A DNA stretch of 64,000 bases, taken from the NCBI GenBank assembly GCA_040219275.1, contig JAVJSU010000043.1, forward strand, positions 20,190 to 84,189. The letters run 5' to 3'. Below are positions 17,973-26,013 of the stretch, one piece after another. This stretch comes from JAVJSU01 sp040219275. GTDB taxonomy: Bacteria > Chloroflexota > Anaerolineae > Aggregatilineales > Phototrophicaceae. The translations under genes and the position numbers were made by a program. The notes beneath the pieces were generated by a model, which was not told the DNA's origin, did no database searches, and saw nothing but the letters and a program-made list of their open reading frames with translations. Numbering within the stretch: the stretch's first letter is position 1; each line of letters opens with the position of its first letter.

Positions 17973-19187
17973 TTACCCCTCATCATCGTCAAAATCACCG
18001 AGATCATCAAGGCTATCATCGACATCATCAAACGTGTCATCAAGCTCGTCGAAAGTATCGTCAAGTTCCTCATCAAAGTCATCAAAGTCATCAAACTCGT
18101 CGCCGATGTCTTCAAGGTCTTCTTCAAAATCCTCATCAAATTCATCGAATTCGTCAAAATCCTCATAGTCCAGCCATTCAAAATCATCATCACCGATGCC
18201 GTCATCGCCCCACAAAAACTCGAAATCGTCCTCTAAACACACGCCTTCGTCATCGAAAGCACAGCCATCGCCACCGAAAAACCGCGACAGATGCGAACAA
18301 TCAGGGTAAGGGTCTTCGCCACACAGGGGCAAACCCTCGTCAAAGCGGTCAAACAGATCATCAAGCTCGTCATCGCTAAACGGTTCTTCAATGTCAATCT
18401 CCCGTTCCAACAAGTCGAGTGGCAGATCATCAAGGAAATCTAAATCATACGACTCGATGAATTCCGTGCCATCAATCGGCAACAGGCGGTCATCCAGATC
18501 AATGCTAAAGCGTGTGCCTGCCACAATCGGGTACGACTGCCCGTGATAGCGCACGCCTGCCGCACCCTCGATTGGCGAAATCCTCAAATTACGCGATCCA
18601 CTGTCCCCATTCACGGAAAAATACGCCGTAGAGCCGAGGTTAACGTTCATGCCATTCATCGAAAAAGTGACCTGTCCCGCACCGTCCGGCGTTTGCACCA
18701 GCAAGCCACTTTCCGGCACTTCATTACAGGCAGGTTGCCCCAAACCGGATTGCAAATAGAAGGCTTGCATCGGTCTTGCGGTGGCGTTACTTTCGGACAC
18801 AGCAGAGGTGAGTTGTGTATCACCGAACACCAGAAACGTCACATTTTGTCCCGGTATTGTGGCGGGTAAATTTGCCTGTAAGCGCAACATCGCCACGCCC
18901 CATTGTCCCGTCTCTTCGTTCAGTGGCAGAGTGCGGAGTGTCTGGATTTGCGCGACATCCATCACATCGCCCACTTGCTGAAACGTAAAGTCCGTTGCAG
19001 TCCCACGCGGAATCACACTCAGCGACACGTTGCCATAACACGCCTGATTACGCGCCGTATCCGCACACACATCATCCACTGTGGCAATCACCCGCTCAAT
19101 TTCCGCCGAGCACGTCATTGCCGTCTGTGCAACCACGCTGATGCTTAAAACAAACACAACTACAGGGAACAACCAGAATTTACGCAT
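17973..19187 (-). CDS. Secreted protein with extremely acidic, Phe-punctuated C-terminal tail
   Basis: A signal peptide (residues 1-20, ending SVVAQ) is followed by a Cys-containing N-domain, beta-rich sequence to about residue 240, and a tail of roughly 160 residues made largely of Asp and Glu. The tail shows repeated DxFDDFDD, FDEFDEDFEEDLED and DDTFDELDD units; four Cys lie at its start (LCGEDPYPDCSHL, GDGCAFDDEGVCLED). Such tails bind calcium or other cations or remain disordered. I recognise no family. The ATG has GAGG upstream. It opens a stretch of exported-protein genes (to 23.8 kb). The acidic tail produces a spurious basic ORF on the opposite strand. Confidence 0.7.
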   Translation of the reverse strand: MRKFWLFPVVVFVLSISVVAQTAMTCSAEIERVIATVDDVCADTARNQACYGNVSLSVIPRGTATDFTFQQVGDVMDVAQIQTLRTLPLNEETGQWGVAMLRLQANLPATIPGQNVTFLVFGDTQLTSAVSESNATARPMQAFYLQSGLGQPACNEVPESGLLVQTPDGAGQVTFSMNGMNVNLGSTAYFSVNGDSGSRNLRISPIEGAAGVRYHGQSYPIVAGTRFSIDLDDRLLPIDGTEFIESYDLDFLDDLPLDLLEREIDIEEPFSDDELDDLFDRFDEGLPLCGEDPYPDCSHLSRFFGGDGCAFDDEGVCLEDDFEFLWGDDGIGDDDFEWLDYEDFDEFDEFDEDFEEDLEDIGDEFDDFDDFDEELDDTFDELDDTFDDVDDSLDDLGDFDDDEG

Positions 19188-19362
19188 AAAATCTGCCTCA
19201 TTGTTGATTATTTATTTTGTCATCTTAGCATGAATACAAAGTTTCTAACTGTAAGACTCTGGCAATCGCCCTATCATATTTTACCTTTGTGCCACACTCA
19301 CCGAACCAGCCTCCTAATTCCCGACGATTACTCGCAAACGCCGCGAATTATGCTATTCTGAG

Positions 19363-20403
19363 ATGCGGCAATTTAGTCGCATCTCTCGTCAATTTTGTGG
19401 GATAACTACTCACGCACCTCTTTCGCCTATGACTCAAGCGGCAACCCTTTCTCTCATCATCTGCATCATTGGCTGGTCAGTCGTGCTCTGGCGCTTCATC
19501 AAATCGCGCCAAAAACGCTACCTCCTGCTGATTATCCCGCTCCTACTCGTCACAATTCCTGTGAGTGCCGCATTCTGGTATACCCACCGGGATCGCCCGA
19601 ATAGTGAAATGCGCCTGCTCTTCGACGGCATCACCTATCACCGTGATGTGCGAAACGATCCCCGCCCGATGATCGCCCACATCATCACCGTAGACCTGAC
19701 CAACCCGCGCATCCAATTTCTCGTCACGCCGACAAACAACATCGAAGGTTTCGCGCTACCCGCCCGCACAACCTCCCAATTTCTGGATGATTTCGGCTTG
19801 CAGATCGCCATCAACGGCGACTTTTTCGACCCGTGGCGCGATTACGGTCCGTGGGATTACTACCCGCATTCCGGCGACGGCGTGAACACGCGGGGACTCA
19901 GCGCCTCCATCGGCACGATTTACACGCGGGGCTTCATGAACGGCAACGCTTATAGCACGCTCTATATTTCGGCGGATAATCGCGTTTCGTTTAACGAGCC
20001 TGTCGGCGCGGTCTACAACGCCATCTCCGGCTATTTGACCATCGTCCGTGACGGCGCACTCAACATTTCCCCCAATCGTGATGTCGCCTACAAAACCACG
20101 CCCCACCCGCGCACCGTCGTCGCGCTCAATCAAGCCGGAACAGAACTCATTTTTGTGCTGGTCGATGGCAGACAACCCAATTACAGCGAAGGCGCAACCC
20201 TCTACGAAGTCGCGCAAATCGTGATCGACTACGGCGGGTATACGGCGCTCAATTTAGATGGCGGCGGCTCGGTGACATTAGCCATGCAAAGCGAAGACGG
20301 CACCTCCGAATTGCTCAACTCGCCGGTTCACGGGCGCATCCCCGGCAGAGAACGCCCCATCGCCAACCATCTCGGCGTGTATGCCCCCCGCTTGCAAGAG
20401 TGA
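19363..20403 (+). CDS. Phosphodiester glycosidase (NAGPA-like) membrane-anchored protein
   Basis: The C-terminal domain (about residues 90-340) has FAINGDFF-like wording (QIAINGDFF), HPRTVVALN, NLDGGGSVTL and GRERPIANHLGVYA, the conserved blocks of the NAGPA/phosphodiester glycosidase family, which removes N-acetylglucosamine from phosphodiesters in its founding member. Two N-terminal hydrophobic segments (about 27-42 and 53-70) anchor it, so the catalytic part should be outside. The ATG at 19363 gives 346 residues; an ATG at 19429 immediately before the first membrane segment is also credible, and neither has a strong ribosome binding site. Confidence 0.82.
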   Translation: MRQFSRISRQFCGITTHAPLSPMTQAATLSLIICIIGWSVVLWRFIKSRQKRYLLLIIPLLLVTIPVSAAFWYTHRDRPNSEMRLLFDGITYHRDVRNDPRPMIAHIITVDLTNPRIQFLVTPTNNIEGFALPARTTSQFLDDFGLQIAINGDFFDPWRDYGPWDYYPHSGDGVNTRGLSASIGTIYTRGFMNGNAYSTLYISADNRVSFNEPVGAVYNAISGYLTIVRDGALNISPNRDVAYKTTPHPRTVVALNQAGTELIFVLVDGRQPNYSEGATLYEVAQIVIDYGGYTALNLDGGGSVTLAMQSEDGTSELLNSPVHGRIPGRERPIANHLGVYAPRLQE

Positions 20404-20411
20404 ATTCAAAA

Positions 20412-20440
20412 CAAAAAGGCGACCCGTCTATGAGTCACCT
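20412..20440 (+). terminator. Likely terminator after the NAGPA-like gene
   Basis: AAAGGCGAC and GTCACCTTT form an imperfect 9-bp stem about 10 bp after the stop codon. The following bases are only moderately T-rich, so the call is tentative. Confidence 0.45.
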
Positions 20441-20502
20441 TTCAGTAGTCAAACTTTTTTAATTAACCCGAATTCTGTTTAAGGTGAACATCTGCGAAAT
20501 TG

Positions 20503-20577
20503 AGCTTTTAGCCGTTAGCTTTTGGCTTTTAGTTTGAAAAAACATCGCATTTTGCTAAAAGCTAAGAGCCAAACGCT
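20503..20577. repeat. Short-period (7 bp) degenerate repeat, inverted pair
   Basis: Left arm AGCTTTTAGCCGTTAGCTTT and following bases, and right arm GCTAAAAGCTAAGAGCCAAA, are near reverse complements built from AGCTTTT/AGCCAAA-type heptamers. It belongs to the same family as the arrays at 53.0, 54.0, 54.8, 54.9, 57.8 and 58.05 kb. Confidence 0.6.
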
Positions 20578-20662
20578 ACGATACGCATGGTCTTTTGCCA
20601 AAAAATGACTGTCAATCACGATGGTTTGCTTATCCAGAACTGACGTTAATTATCTTCCCCGT

Positions 20663-20995
20663 TTAGGGTGGGAGCGGTGTAGTAGTCGGGAACGGCGTGG
20701 GGGTCGTGGTGCCGAAGATGCCAGGTTCTTCCTGCAATACCCATTGCGCCCATTCGGGAATACCCTGCCGATTAATCATGCCATTTTGATAACGGATCAA
20801 ATACCATCCAGCTTGCCATTCTGCCTCAGTAGAACATTTACCCTCCAATGTCCCACCCTCATAACAGGCATTGGCGCGCTCATTGATGCGAGGATCATTC
20901 GGGTTGCCCTCGTCATCAAACCCTGCAAACACCACACCAAAAACCAGCAAACTGAGCACAATAGTGATAACCACCAGATAAGGTGATTTCGTCAT
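20663..20995 (-). CDS. Small exported protein with NACYEGG motif
   Basis: About 110 residues. A signal peptide (to about residue 25, FGVVFAG) is followed by ANACYEGGTLEGKC, two Cys spaced to form a disulfide, then EWQAGWYLIRYQNG, and a Thr/Pro tail (TTTPTPFPTTTP). I do not recognise a named family. The ATG at 20995 lies seven bases after GAGGAG and is preferred over an upstream GTG. It is one of a run of small exported proteins on this strand. Confidence 0.6.
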   Translation of the reverse strand: MTKSPYLVVITIVLSLLVFGVVFAGFDDEGNPNDPRINERANACYEGGTLEGKCSTEAEWQAGWYLIRYQNGMINRQGIPEWAQWVLQEEPGIFGTTTPTPFPTTTPLPP

Positions 20996-21196
20996 TAACA
21001 CACTCCTCTATAAAGAGATCATTCCGATACGTTTATTATACGTGAACCAGTGAAATTAGAAACCGAATTTTTGATCGTCGGGCTAAATATCACCTCAAAC
21101 GAAGCAGGTGGAAAACCCGATGATAAAATGAATAAGTTGAAGTTGAGGGGAGTCATAAATTACGAACTCCTGCTTATCGTGGACGGCTTGAGGCAT

Positions 21197-21241
21197 AAAA
21201 AGCGCGTGAACGGAGGCGACCAACAGAGCATTCACGCGCTC
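21197..21241 (-). terminator. Rho-independent terminator of the RAM-domain gene
   Basis: On the minus strand AGCGCGTGAA pairs with TTCACGCGCT (10-bp stem), followed by a T-run. It lies about 11 bp past the stop of the Lrp/AsnC-type gene. Confidence 0.8.
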
Positions 21242-21251
21242 AGAAATCGAC

Positions 21252-21518
21252 TTACAGATTTTTCAGCCAGTTAATCGGCTCAACATCGCTGACGACCACA
21301 TGCGTCACCGTGTCTTCTACCCCTTCGATGTCTTCCAATCCGCGCACAATCGTCTGACCGAGCGCCACAGAACTATCCGTGCGGATCAACGCAAACAGAT
21401 CATGCGAGCCGGTAATCGCCGTCACCAGACCGACATGCTCCATCTTTTTGATTTCGTCAATGGTTTTGAGGGTGCGTCCGGGCTTGACTTTAATCAGCAC
21501 AACGGCATAAACAAACAT
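21252..21518 (-). CDS. Stand-alone Lrp/AsnC ligand-binding (RAM) domain protein
   Basis: The 88 residues match only the C-terminal RAM/effector domain of Lrp-type regulators: AVVLIKVKPGRTLKTIDEI, VGLVTAITGSHDLFALIRTD and VTHVVVSDVEPIN. There is no DNA-binding helix-turn-helix. Such stand-alone proteins form oligomers that bind amino acids and may modulate full-length Lrp partners. The ATG has AGAAGG upstream, and a strong terminator follows. No full-length Lrp is seen in the window. Confidence 0.85.
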   Translation of the reverse strand: MFVYAVVLIKVKPGRTLKTIDEIKKMEHVGLVTAITGSHDLFALIRTDSSVALGQTIVRGLEDIEGVEDTVTHVVVSDVEPINWLKNL

Positions 21519-21731
21519 AGCAAAACGCCTTCTGTTTTGGGATCAAGTAAAAATTACAGTCCCCATTATGCCCATCCCGCCAGCCGATTGCCAGCACAAT
21601 ATCATGCCAATTCCGGCAACACTTTTTCAGCAATCCCGCACAAACGGACTATTTTATAGGGATAGAGTTCCACAAAAAAGAGGGATACCAAGCGGCATCC
21701 CTCCTCATCAACTATTGCCTTATAGCGAAAC

Positions 21732-23405
21732 CTAATCCCAGAAATCCGGTGGCACACACTCCAGATCAACCGAGCCGGGGATGACATCACCATTTTCATC
21801 CTCTAACCATGTGAAAAAGGGTTCATTCGGTTCACATAGCCCTTCCGGTGTTGTGTCACTCTCCTCCACATTGCGCCCCGGGAAATAAGCCTGTGGACCG
21901 GTTGGGATGCCCGGTTCAACCTCACGAATTTGCATCCCAATTTGTGGTTCAGCATTGTCGCTGGCATCTTCATCATCATCTCGCCAGCACCCACCGCTTA
22001 CATTGCCATCATCGTCCACCGACGACCACCAATTTTGTGGATAGCAGTGTGTCGTCAGAAACTCCTCCCAAACAGGCACCGGTAAAACGAGTGGTGAAGG
22101 ATCATCATCAGGGATAATACCCACTAGAATAGAGCCATCAGTCGGGCGACCCGTCCCCAGCAAATCATCAATCGGGTTGATGCAAATGGGATCATCAGGG
22201 CGCGACGGGAACACCTGAAAGATTTGACCGGGCACGCAAATACTCAGTGCATTGATGGCATAGTCAAAATAGACACCACTATCAGGCGACGAATCACCAC
22301 CCTCGCTGGTCAATTGACCAATGCAATCGGGGGGCCAGAACTCATCCCGATCATCAATGCCATTGTTGTTACAATCATGATCTGAGGTAGTGCCATACAC
22401 AAATTGCAAAATCACAACAGTGGGAACGTCTTCATCAGGCAGGTCAGTCAGCCCCACATCCAGATCATGCACCCACCAGCAAGCGGTCATATCCGGTCCA
22501 GCATCGATATACGCATCGCCACCCCAGCACATACTCACCAGTTGATCGACACAATCGCTATCATTGCTATCACACCAGCAGGATTCAAGCAGTGATGTAC
22601 CCTGTTGCGGGAAACATTGCATCTCCATTACGCCTGCATCCGATGTGTCTAAAACGCGATTGATAATCAGACCGCCATCTGTCGGCACATCAATGGATGG
22701 ACAGCCACTCGTCGCCAGCAAAACACTCCTCGAAGAATAGCCTGTTGTTCCACTACTGCCCGCATAATTCGTCAGCGCAAACCAAATGCCACCATCGCTT
22801 GTCAGAATGCCATCTGCACCATAAACACTCCCCGCCATCAACGCACCCAGTATGCTAGCACCCGCATCAGGGGTTTCACGCACATTGACATTCGCACTTG
22901 AAATCGGTGTCACAAAACAGCCATCTGCTGGCAAGTTCGGCGGGCTGAATGGCGGCGGTGTCACGGTGATTTGTACCGGATTCGGACTTAGATCATCAAT
23001 GCCACTCGGCGTTGGGCTTGCACCGGGGCAACCGTTATTCTGTGGCACACCGGCAACAGTCGGGCACGCATCATTCGGATCAGCCACACCGTCACCATCC
23101 GCATCCGCGACAGACGGAGTCACGATCACCGTAAGCGGACAACCGCCATTTGATCGCGGACCAGATGATCTCGGACATTGATCCTCACTATCCGGCAGTC
23201 CATCGCCATCGCTATCGACAGGTTGTTGTGGTGCAATGACAATCACCGGACAGCCATTGTTATCCACCGAACCGGCTGTATTTGGACAATTATCGCGTGA
23301 ATCCGGCACACCGTCCCCGTCGCTATCCCCACGTTGTTGGGCGAGTACGCTGGTCGCACCGAACGCCAGCACGATAAGCACTACAATAAGATAAAGTCGT
23401 TTCAT
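21732..23405 (-). CDS. Secreted thrombospondin type 3 repeat and SH3b-domain protein
   Basis: A signal peptide (1-22, ending SVLAQ) is followed by three calcium-binding TSP3-type repeats: DSDGDGVPDSRDNCPN, DSDGDGLPDSEDQCPR and DADGDGVADPNDACPT, each closed by NGCP/GGCP. After a Pro-rich linker comes an SH3b-like domain (about 165-225: NVNVRETPDAGASILGALMA, then YSSRSVLL). The remaining 330 residues are Cys- and Asp-rich with CWCDSNDSDC and DHDCNNNGIDDRDEFWP, another TSP3-like turn. ATG with AGAGGAAAC. Role: an extracellular calcium-dependent structural or binding protein; the partner is unknown. Confidence 0.85.
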   Translation of the reverse strand: MKRLYLIVVLIVLAFGATSVLAQQRGDSDGDGVPDSRDNCPNTAGSVDNNGCPVIVIAPQQPVDSDGDGLPDSEDQCPRSSGPRSNGGCPLTVIVTPSVADADGDGVADPNDACPTVAGVPQNNGCPGASPTPSGIDDLSPNPVQITVTPPPFSPPNLPADGCFVTPISSANVNVRETPDAGASILGALMAGSVYGADGILTSDGGIWFALTNYAGSSGTTGYSSRSVLLATSGCPSIDVPTDGGLIINRVLDTSDAGVMEMQCFPQQGTSLLESCWCDSNDSDCVDQLVSMCWGGDAYIDAGPDMTACWWVHDLDVGLTDLPDEDVPTVVILQFVYGTTSDHDCNNNGIDDRDEFWPPDCIGQLTSEGGDSSPDSGVYFDYAINALSICVPGQIFQVFPSRPDDPICINPIDDLLGTGRPTDGSILVGIIPDDDPSPLVLPVPVWEEFLTTHCYPQNWWSSVDDDGNVSGGCWRDDDEDASDNAEPQIGMQIREVEPGIPTGPQAYFPGRNVEESDTTPEGLCEPNEPFFTWLEDENGDVIPGSVDLECVPPDFWD

Positions 23406-23511
23406 GAGTTTTGTTTCCTCTATAAGTCAAATAAATGATCGGTCTTGCAATCATGGGTGAGCCTGAACGCGCATCGCTTCAGGCAATTGTTTATTTGATG
23501 GGATACATTCC

Positions 23512-23787
23512 TTAATAAGGATCGCTCCCACGCCACACGGTATACGTTGAGCCAGTACCACCTTGCCCTGACCGCGCCTCATGGAAAGCCGTATTGACAA
23601 GATCGAACAGGATGATGTCTGCTCCGCCGCCGCCATTACTGCCACCTATTTGTTGCAGAATCGGTTCAGCAACAAAATCATCGCCCTGACCACCGCGTGA
23701 CTCATCGTCCCCTGCAAACACACTGCCGGAAACGGTAAGCACGCCCACAATCACCAATACAGCGAACAAAAGTTTAGATTTCTGCAT
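23512..23787 (-). CDS. Small exported protein, Gly/Asp-rich
   Basis: About 91 residues with a signal peptide (KLLFAVLVIVGVLTVSGSVFAG) and a short mature part rich in Gly, Asp and Gln, including GGSNGGGGADIILF and RSGQGGTGSTYT. No family is recognised. I use the ATG at 23787, eight bases after AAGGA, over one six codons upstream. It lies 106 bp upstream of the TSP3 gene in the same direction and may be co-transcribed. Confidence 0.5.
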   Translation of the reverse strand: MQKSKLLFAVLVIVGVLTVSGSVFAGDDESRGGQGDDFVAEPILQQIGGSNGGGGADIILFDLVNTAFHEARSGQGGTGSTYTVWRGSDPY

Positions 23788-24040
23788 AATGGGTATCCTT
23801 TTCATGACTCAGTGATTTGTTTGATGTACGTACATTCATCATGGTAGGGATAAAGCGCCTAGAAAGCGCTTAATGAAGTCTTCGGAGTAGAATTTTACGG
23901 AGTCTTAATGTCTAACATCATGAGGATTTGTAGGTCGCATGACCCAACTTACCCCCTACAGCCAGCCTATTTTCATTGGATTCGCCTTCATGCTGAGATA
24001 TGCTCAAATCACACAGCACACATATCAGAGAAAGCACCGC

Positions 24041-24580
24041 ATGTTTTTTAGCTCATGGGAAGATATTCTAAGAGTCGTCATCGTCGGCACATTAGCTTAC
24101 ATCGCGCTCATCTTTTTGCTCCGCATTTCCGGCAAACGCACCCTCTCCAAGATGAACGCCTTCGATTTCATCGTCACGGTGGCGTTGGGGTCTACTTTAG
24201 CGACAGTTTTACTCTCAGAGGAGGTTGCCTTGTTGGAAGGGGTGACCGCATTCGGGATGCTCATCTTCTTACAATTTAGCATCACATGGCTACAGGTACG
24301 CTCGGAACGCTTTCAAGACCTCATCAAAGCCGAACCGAGTCTGCTCTATTATCAGGGGCGCTATATCGACTCAACCATGAAGCATCAGCGCGTCACCCGT
24401 GAGGAAATCCACGCCGCCATGCGCGACTCCGGTATGTCCACAGAAGAAGGGGCAAGCGCCGTAATTTTAGAAACGGACGGCTCATTCACCGTCATTCGCC
24501 ACACCGACGCGGAAGAATTCACCACCCTAGAATATGTCCACAATTATCCGGGCGCGGTGCAAACCGATACGAATAACTGA
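24041..24580 (+). CDS. DUF421 membrane protein (YetF/YrbG-like)
   Basis: About 179 residues: three membrane segments (about 10-90) with RISGKRTLSKMNAFDFIVTVALGSTLAT, the hallmark of DUF421, then a cytosolic alpha/beta domain (PSLLYYQGRYI, EEIHAAMRDSG, AVILETDGSFTVI). Family members are oligomeric membrane proteins of unclear function. The ATG at 24041 fits family length; the ORF also reads open 34 codons upstream. Confidence 0.82.
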   Translation: MFFSSWEDILRVVIVGTLAYIALIFLLRISGKRTLSKMNAFDFIVTVALGSTLATVLLSEEVALLEGVTAFGMLIFLQFSITWLQVRSERFQDLIKAEPSLLYYQGRYIDSTMKHQRVTREEIHAAMRDSGMSTEEGASAVILETDGSFTVIRHTDAEEFTTLEYVHNYPGAVQTDTNN

Positions 24581-24928
24581 CGTTACGCAGAGTAACTATT
24601 AGGATGATGTTGGGCATAAAGTAGACGCTCAAACATGAGTAAGTCAGTTGGTCAGGTAATCAGTTTGTCAGAAAACACATACTGCCAACGTGCATTGACT
24701 GTTTTTACTGATTTACTGAAGTACTGATTTACTGAAGTACTGACTCACTGAAATACTGACTCACTGAAATACTGCTTACAAGTTAACTATCCTGATTGAT
24801 TATTTTTGCGTAACGTCCGTAACATCACTGAACAAATAACTTGCCACATCCCTAAATCATCTGTTACGATAATCCCATCGTACACAGAGTCCACAGCAAT
24901 ATTGGGTTAGTGGAACCCGGAAGGAGCA
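24581..24928. other. Intergenic with an 8-bp-period repeat array
   Basis: Apart from the repeat array at 24644-24780 (separate entry), this gap holds AT-rich sequence and a GGAAGGAG ribosome binding site just before the RlmM-like gene. No ORF or RNA gene is supported. Confidence 0.5.
24644..24780. repeat. Degenerate 8-bp tandem repeat array with inverted halves
   Basis: Left part (24644-24675): TCAGTTGG, TCAGGTAA, TCAGTTTG, TCAGAAAA. Right part (24709-24780): TGATTTAC, TGAAGTAC (twice), then TGACTCAC, TGAAATAC (twice), then TGCTTACA. The two halves have opposite polarity (TCAG versus CTGA) and could fold into a long imperfect hairpin. Confidence 0.7.
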
Positions 24929-25942
24929 ATGACACGTGCAATTCTTACCTGTTCAGAGCATTTTACAGAACTCGCCCTCAACGAACTCCGCCGTTATCAC
25001 CCGCAATTAACCGTCCTTAATCAGCTTTCCCCGCAACACATCTTTATCGAGAATCGTGGCAGTTTCGACGATTTGACGCGTCCGTGGCGACACAAACTTC
25101 CCGTCTATCTGCACCATTTATTTCCTGTACATTATCAATCCGCGCTAGAAGGCACATTGCAGGATTTACCCGGACTGCGCCGCTCCGCCCGCCAACTCAT
25201 CCGGCGTGATGTTACCGTGCAAGCGCGCATCACCGGCACGCACCTCCTGCCCTATGATGCCCGCCAGATCGAAGCCGCGCTCTCACGCAAAAAATCCCGC
25301 GCCTCGCCAAAAATCACACCGGATGCACGGATGCTTTCCGTCTTAACCGTTTCCCACGCAGACTCCGTTTGCGTCTATCTCGGCGTGTCGTGGGCGAACC
25401 AGAATATTTCCCCCTACCTGCGCGGAGTCCAACCCTTTAGCGAGCATCTGCCCAACCGCGCTGGCTTCAAACTACTAGAAGCATTACGCGCCTTTCACAT
25501 CCCCATTTCAACCGGCATGGAAGTCCTTGATCTCGGAGCCGCGCCCGGTGCATGGACGTTGATTTTCGTCGATCACGGCGCATGTGTGACCGCCGTCGCG
25601 CCCAGAGCCATGTATCCGTGGCTGATGGACTCGCCGCAGGTGCGTTATTTTCCGCTTACCGCAGAGGATTATCTCGCAAAATGTGACCGGACGTTTGACC
25701 TCATCACCAACGATATGATCCTCGACGCGCAGGATTCCGCCCGCCTCATGGTCGATTATGCGTCCCGCCTCCGCACAGACGGACGCGCCATCATGACACT
25801 CAAGCTCCGCCAGCACAATCGCCGCACCGTCACCGACCACGCGCTCCGCATCCTCCGACAGGCATACGATATTATTCATATGCGTCAACTCGTGCATAAT
25901 CAAAAAGAAGTCACACTGTTTTTGCGGCGAAAGTGTAGGTAA
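24929..25942 (+). CDS. RlmM/FtsJ-like 2'-O-ribose methyltransferase
   Basis: A 337-residue protein with a THUMP-like N-terminal region and a C-terminal Rossmann domain. SAM motif DLGAAPGAWT lies near residue 207. The Lys-Asp-Lys-Glu tetrad of RrmJ/RlmM enzymes can be followed: FKLLEAL, TNDM, MTLKL and KEVTLFL. RlmM methylates C2498 of 23S rRNA in E. coli, and that or a related RNA target is likely. GGAAGGAG precedes the ATG and a strong hairpin terminator follows. It stands alone as a transcription unit. Confidence 0.8.
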   Translation: MTRAILTCSEHFTELALNELRRYHPQLTVLNQLSPQHIFIENRGSFDDLTRPWRHKLPVYLHHLFPVHYQSALEGTLQDLPGLRRSARQLIRRDVTVQARITGTHLLPYDARQIEAALSRKKSRASPKITPDARMLSVLTVSHADSVCVYLGVSWANQNISPYLRGVQPFSEHLPNRAGFKLLEALRAFHIPISTGMEVLDLGAAPGAWTLIFVDHGACVTAVAPRAMYPWLMDSPQVRYFPLTAEDYLAKCDRTFDLITNDMILDAQDSARLMVDYASRLRTDGRAIMTLKLRQHNRRTVTDHALRILRQAYDIIHMRQLVHNQKEVTLFLRRKCR

Positions 25943-25959
25943 GGGGAAAATAGCGGTTT

Positions 25960-25997
25960 ATTCCGGTCAGATCAAAGCCATCTGACCGGAATTTCTT
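25960..25997 (+). terminator. Strong hairpin terminator after the RlmM-like gene
   Basis: A perfect 13-bp stem (ATTCCGGTCAGAT at 25960-25972, ATCTGACCGGAAT at 25980-25992) with a 7-base loop is followed by TTCTT. It lies between convergent genes. Confidence 0.85.
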
Positions 25998-26013
25998 GGC
26001 TTTATAAAGTTAT

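Noticed and set aside
17954..18379. Open basic, His/Gln-rich frame on the plus strand
   Set aside because: It is the antisense shadow of the Asp/Glu-rich tail (GAT/GAA codons read backwards as ATC/TTC); no ribosome binding site or family match.
24644..24780. CRISPR array
   Set aside because: The period is 8 bp with no spacers, and no cas genes are present; it is a simple degenerate tandem repeat.
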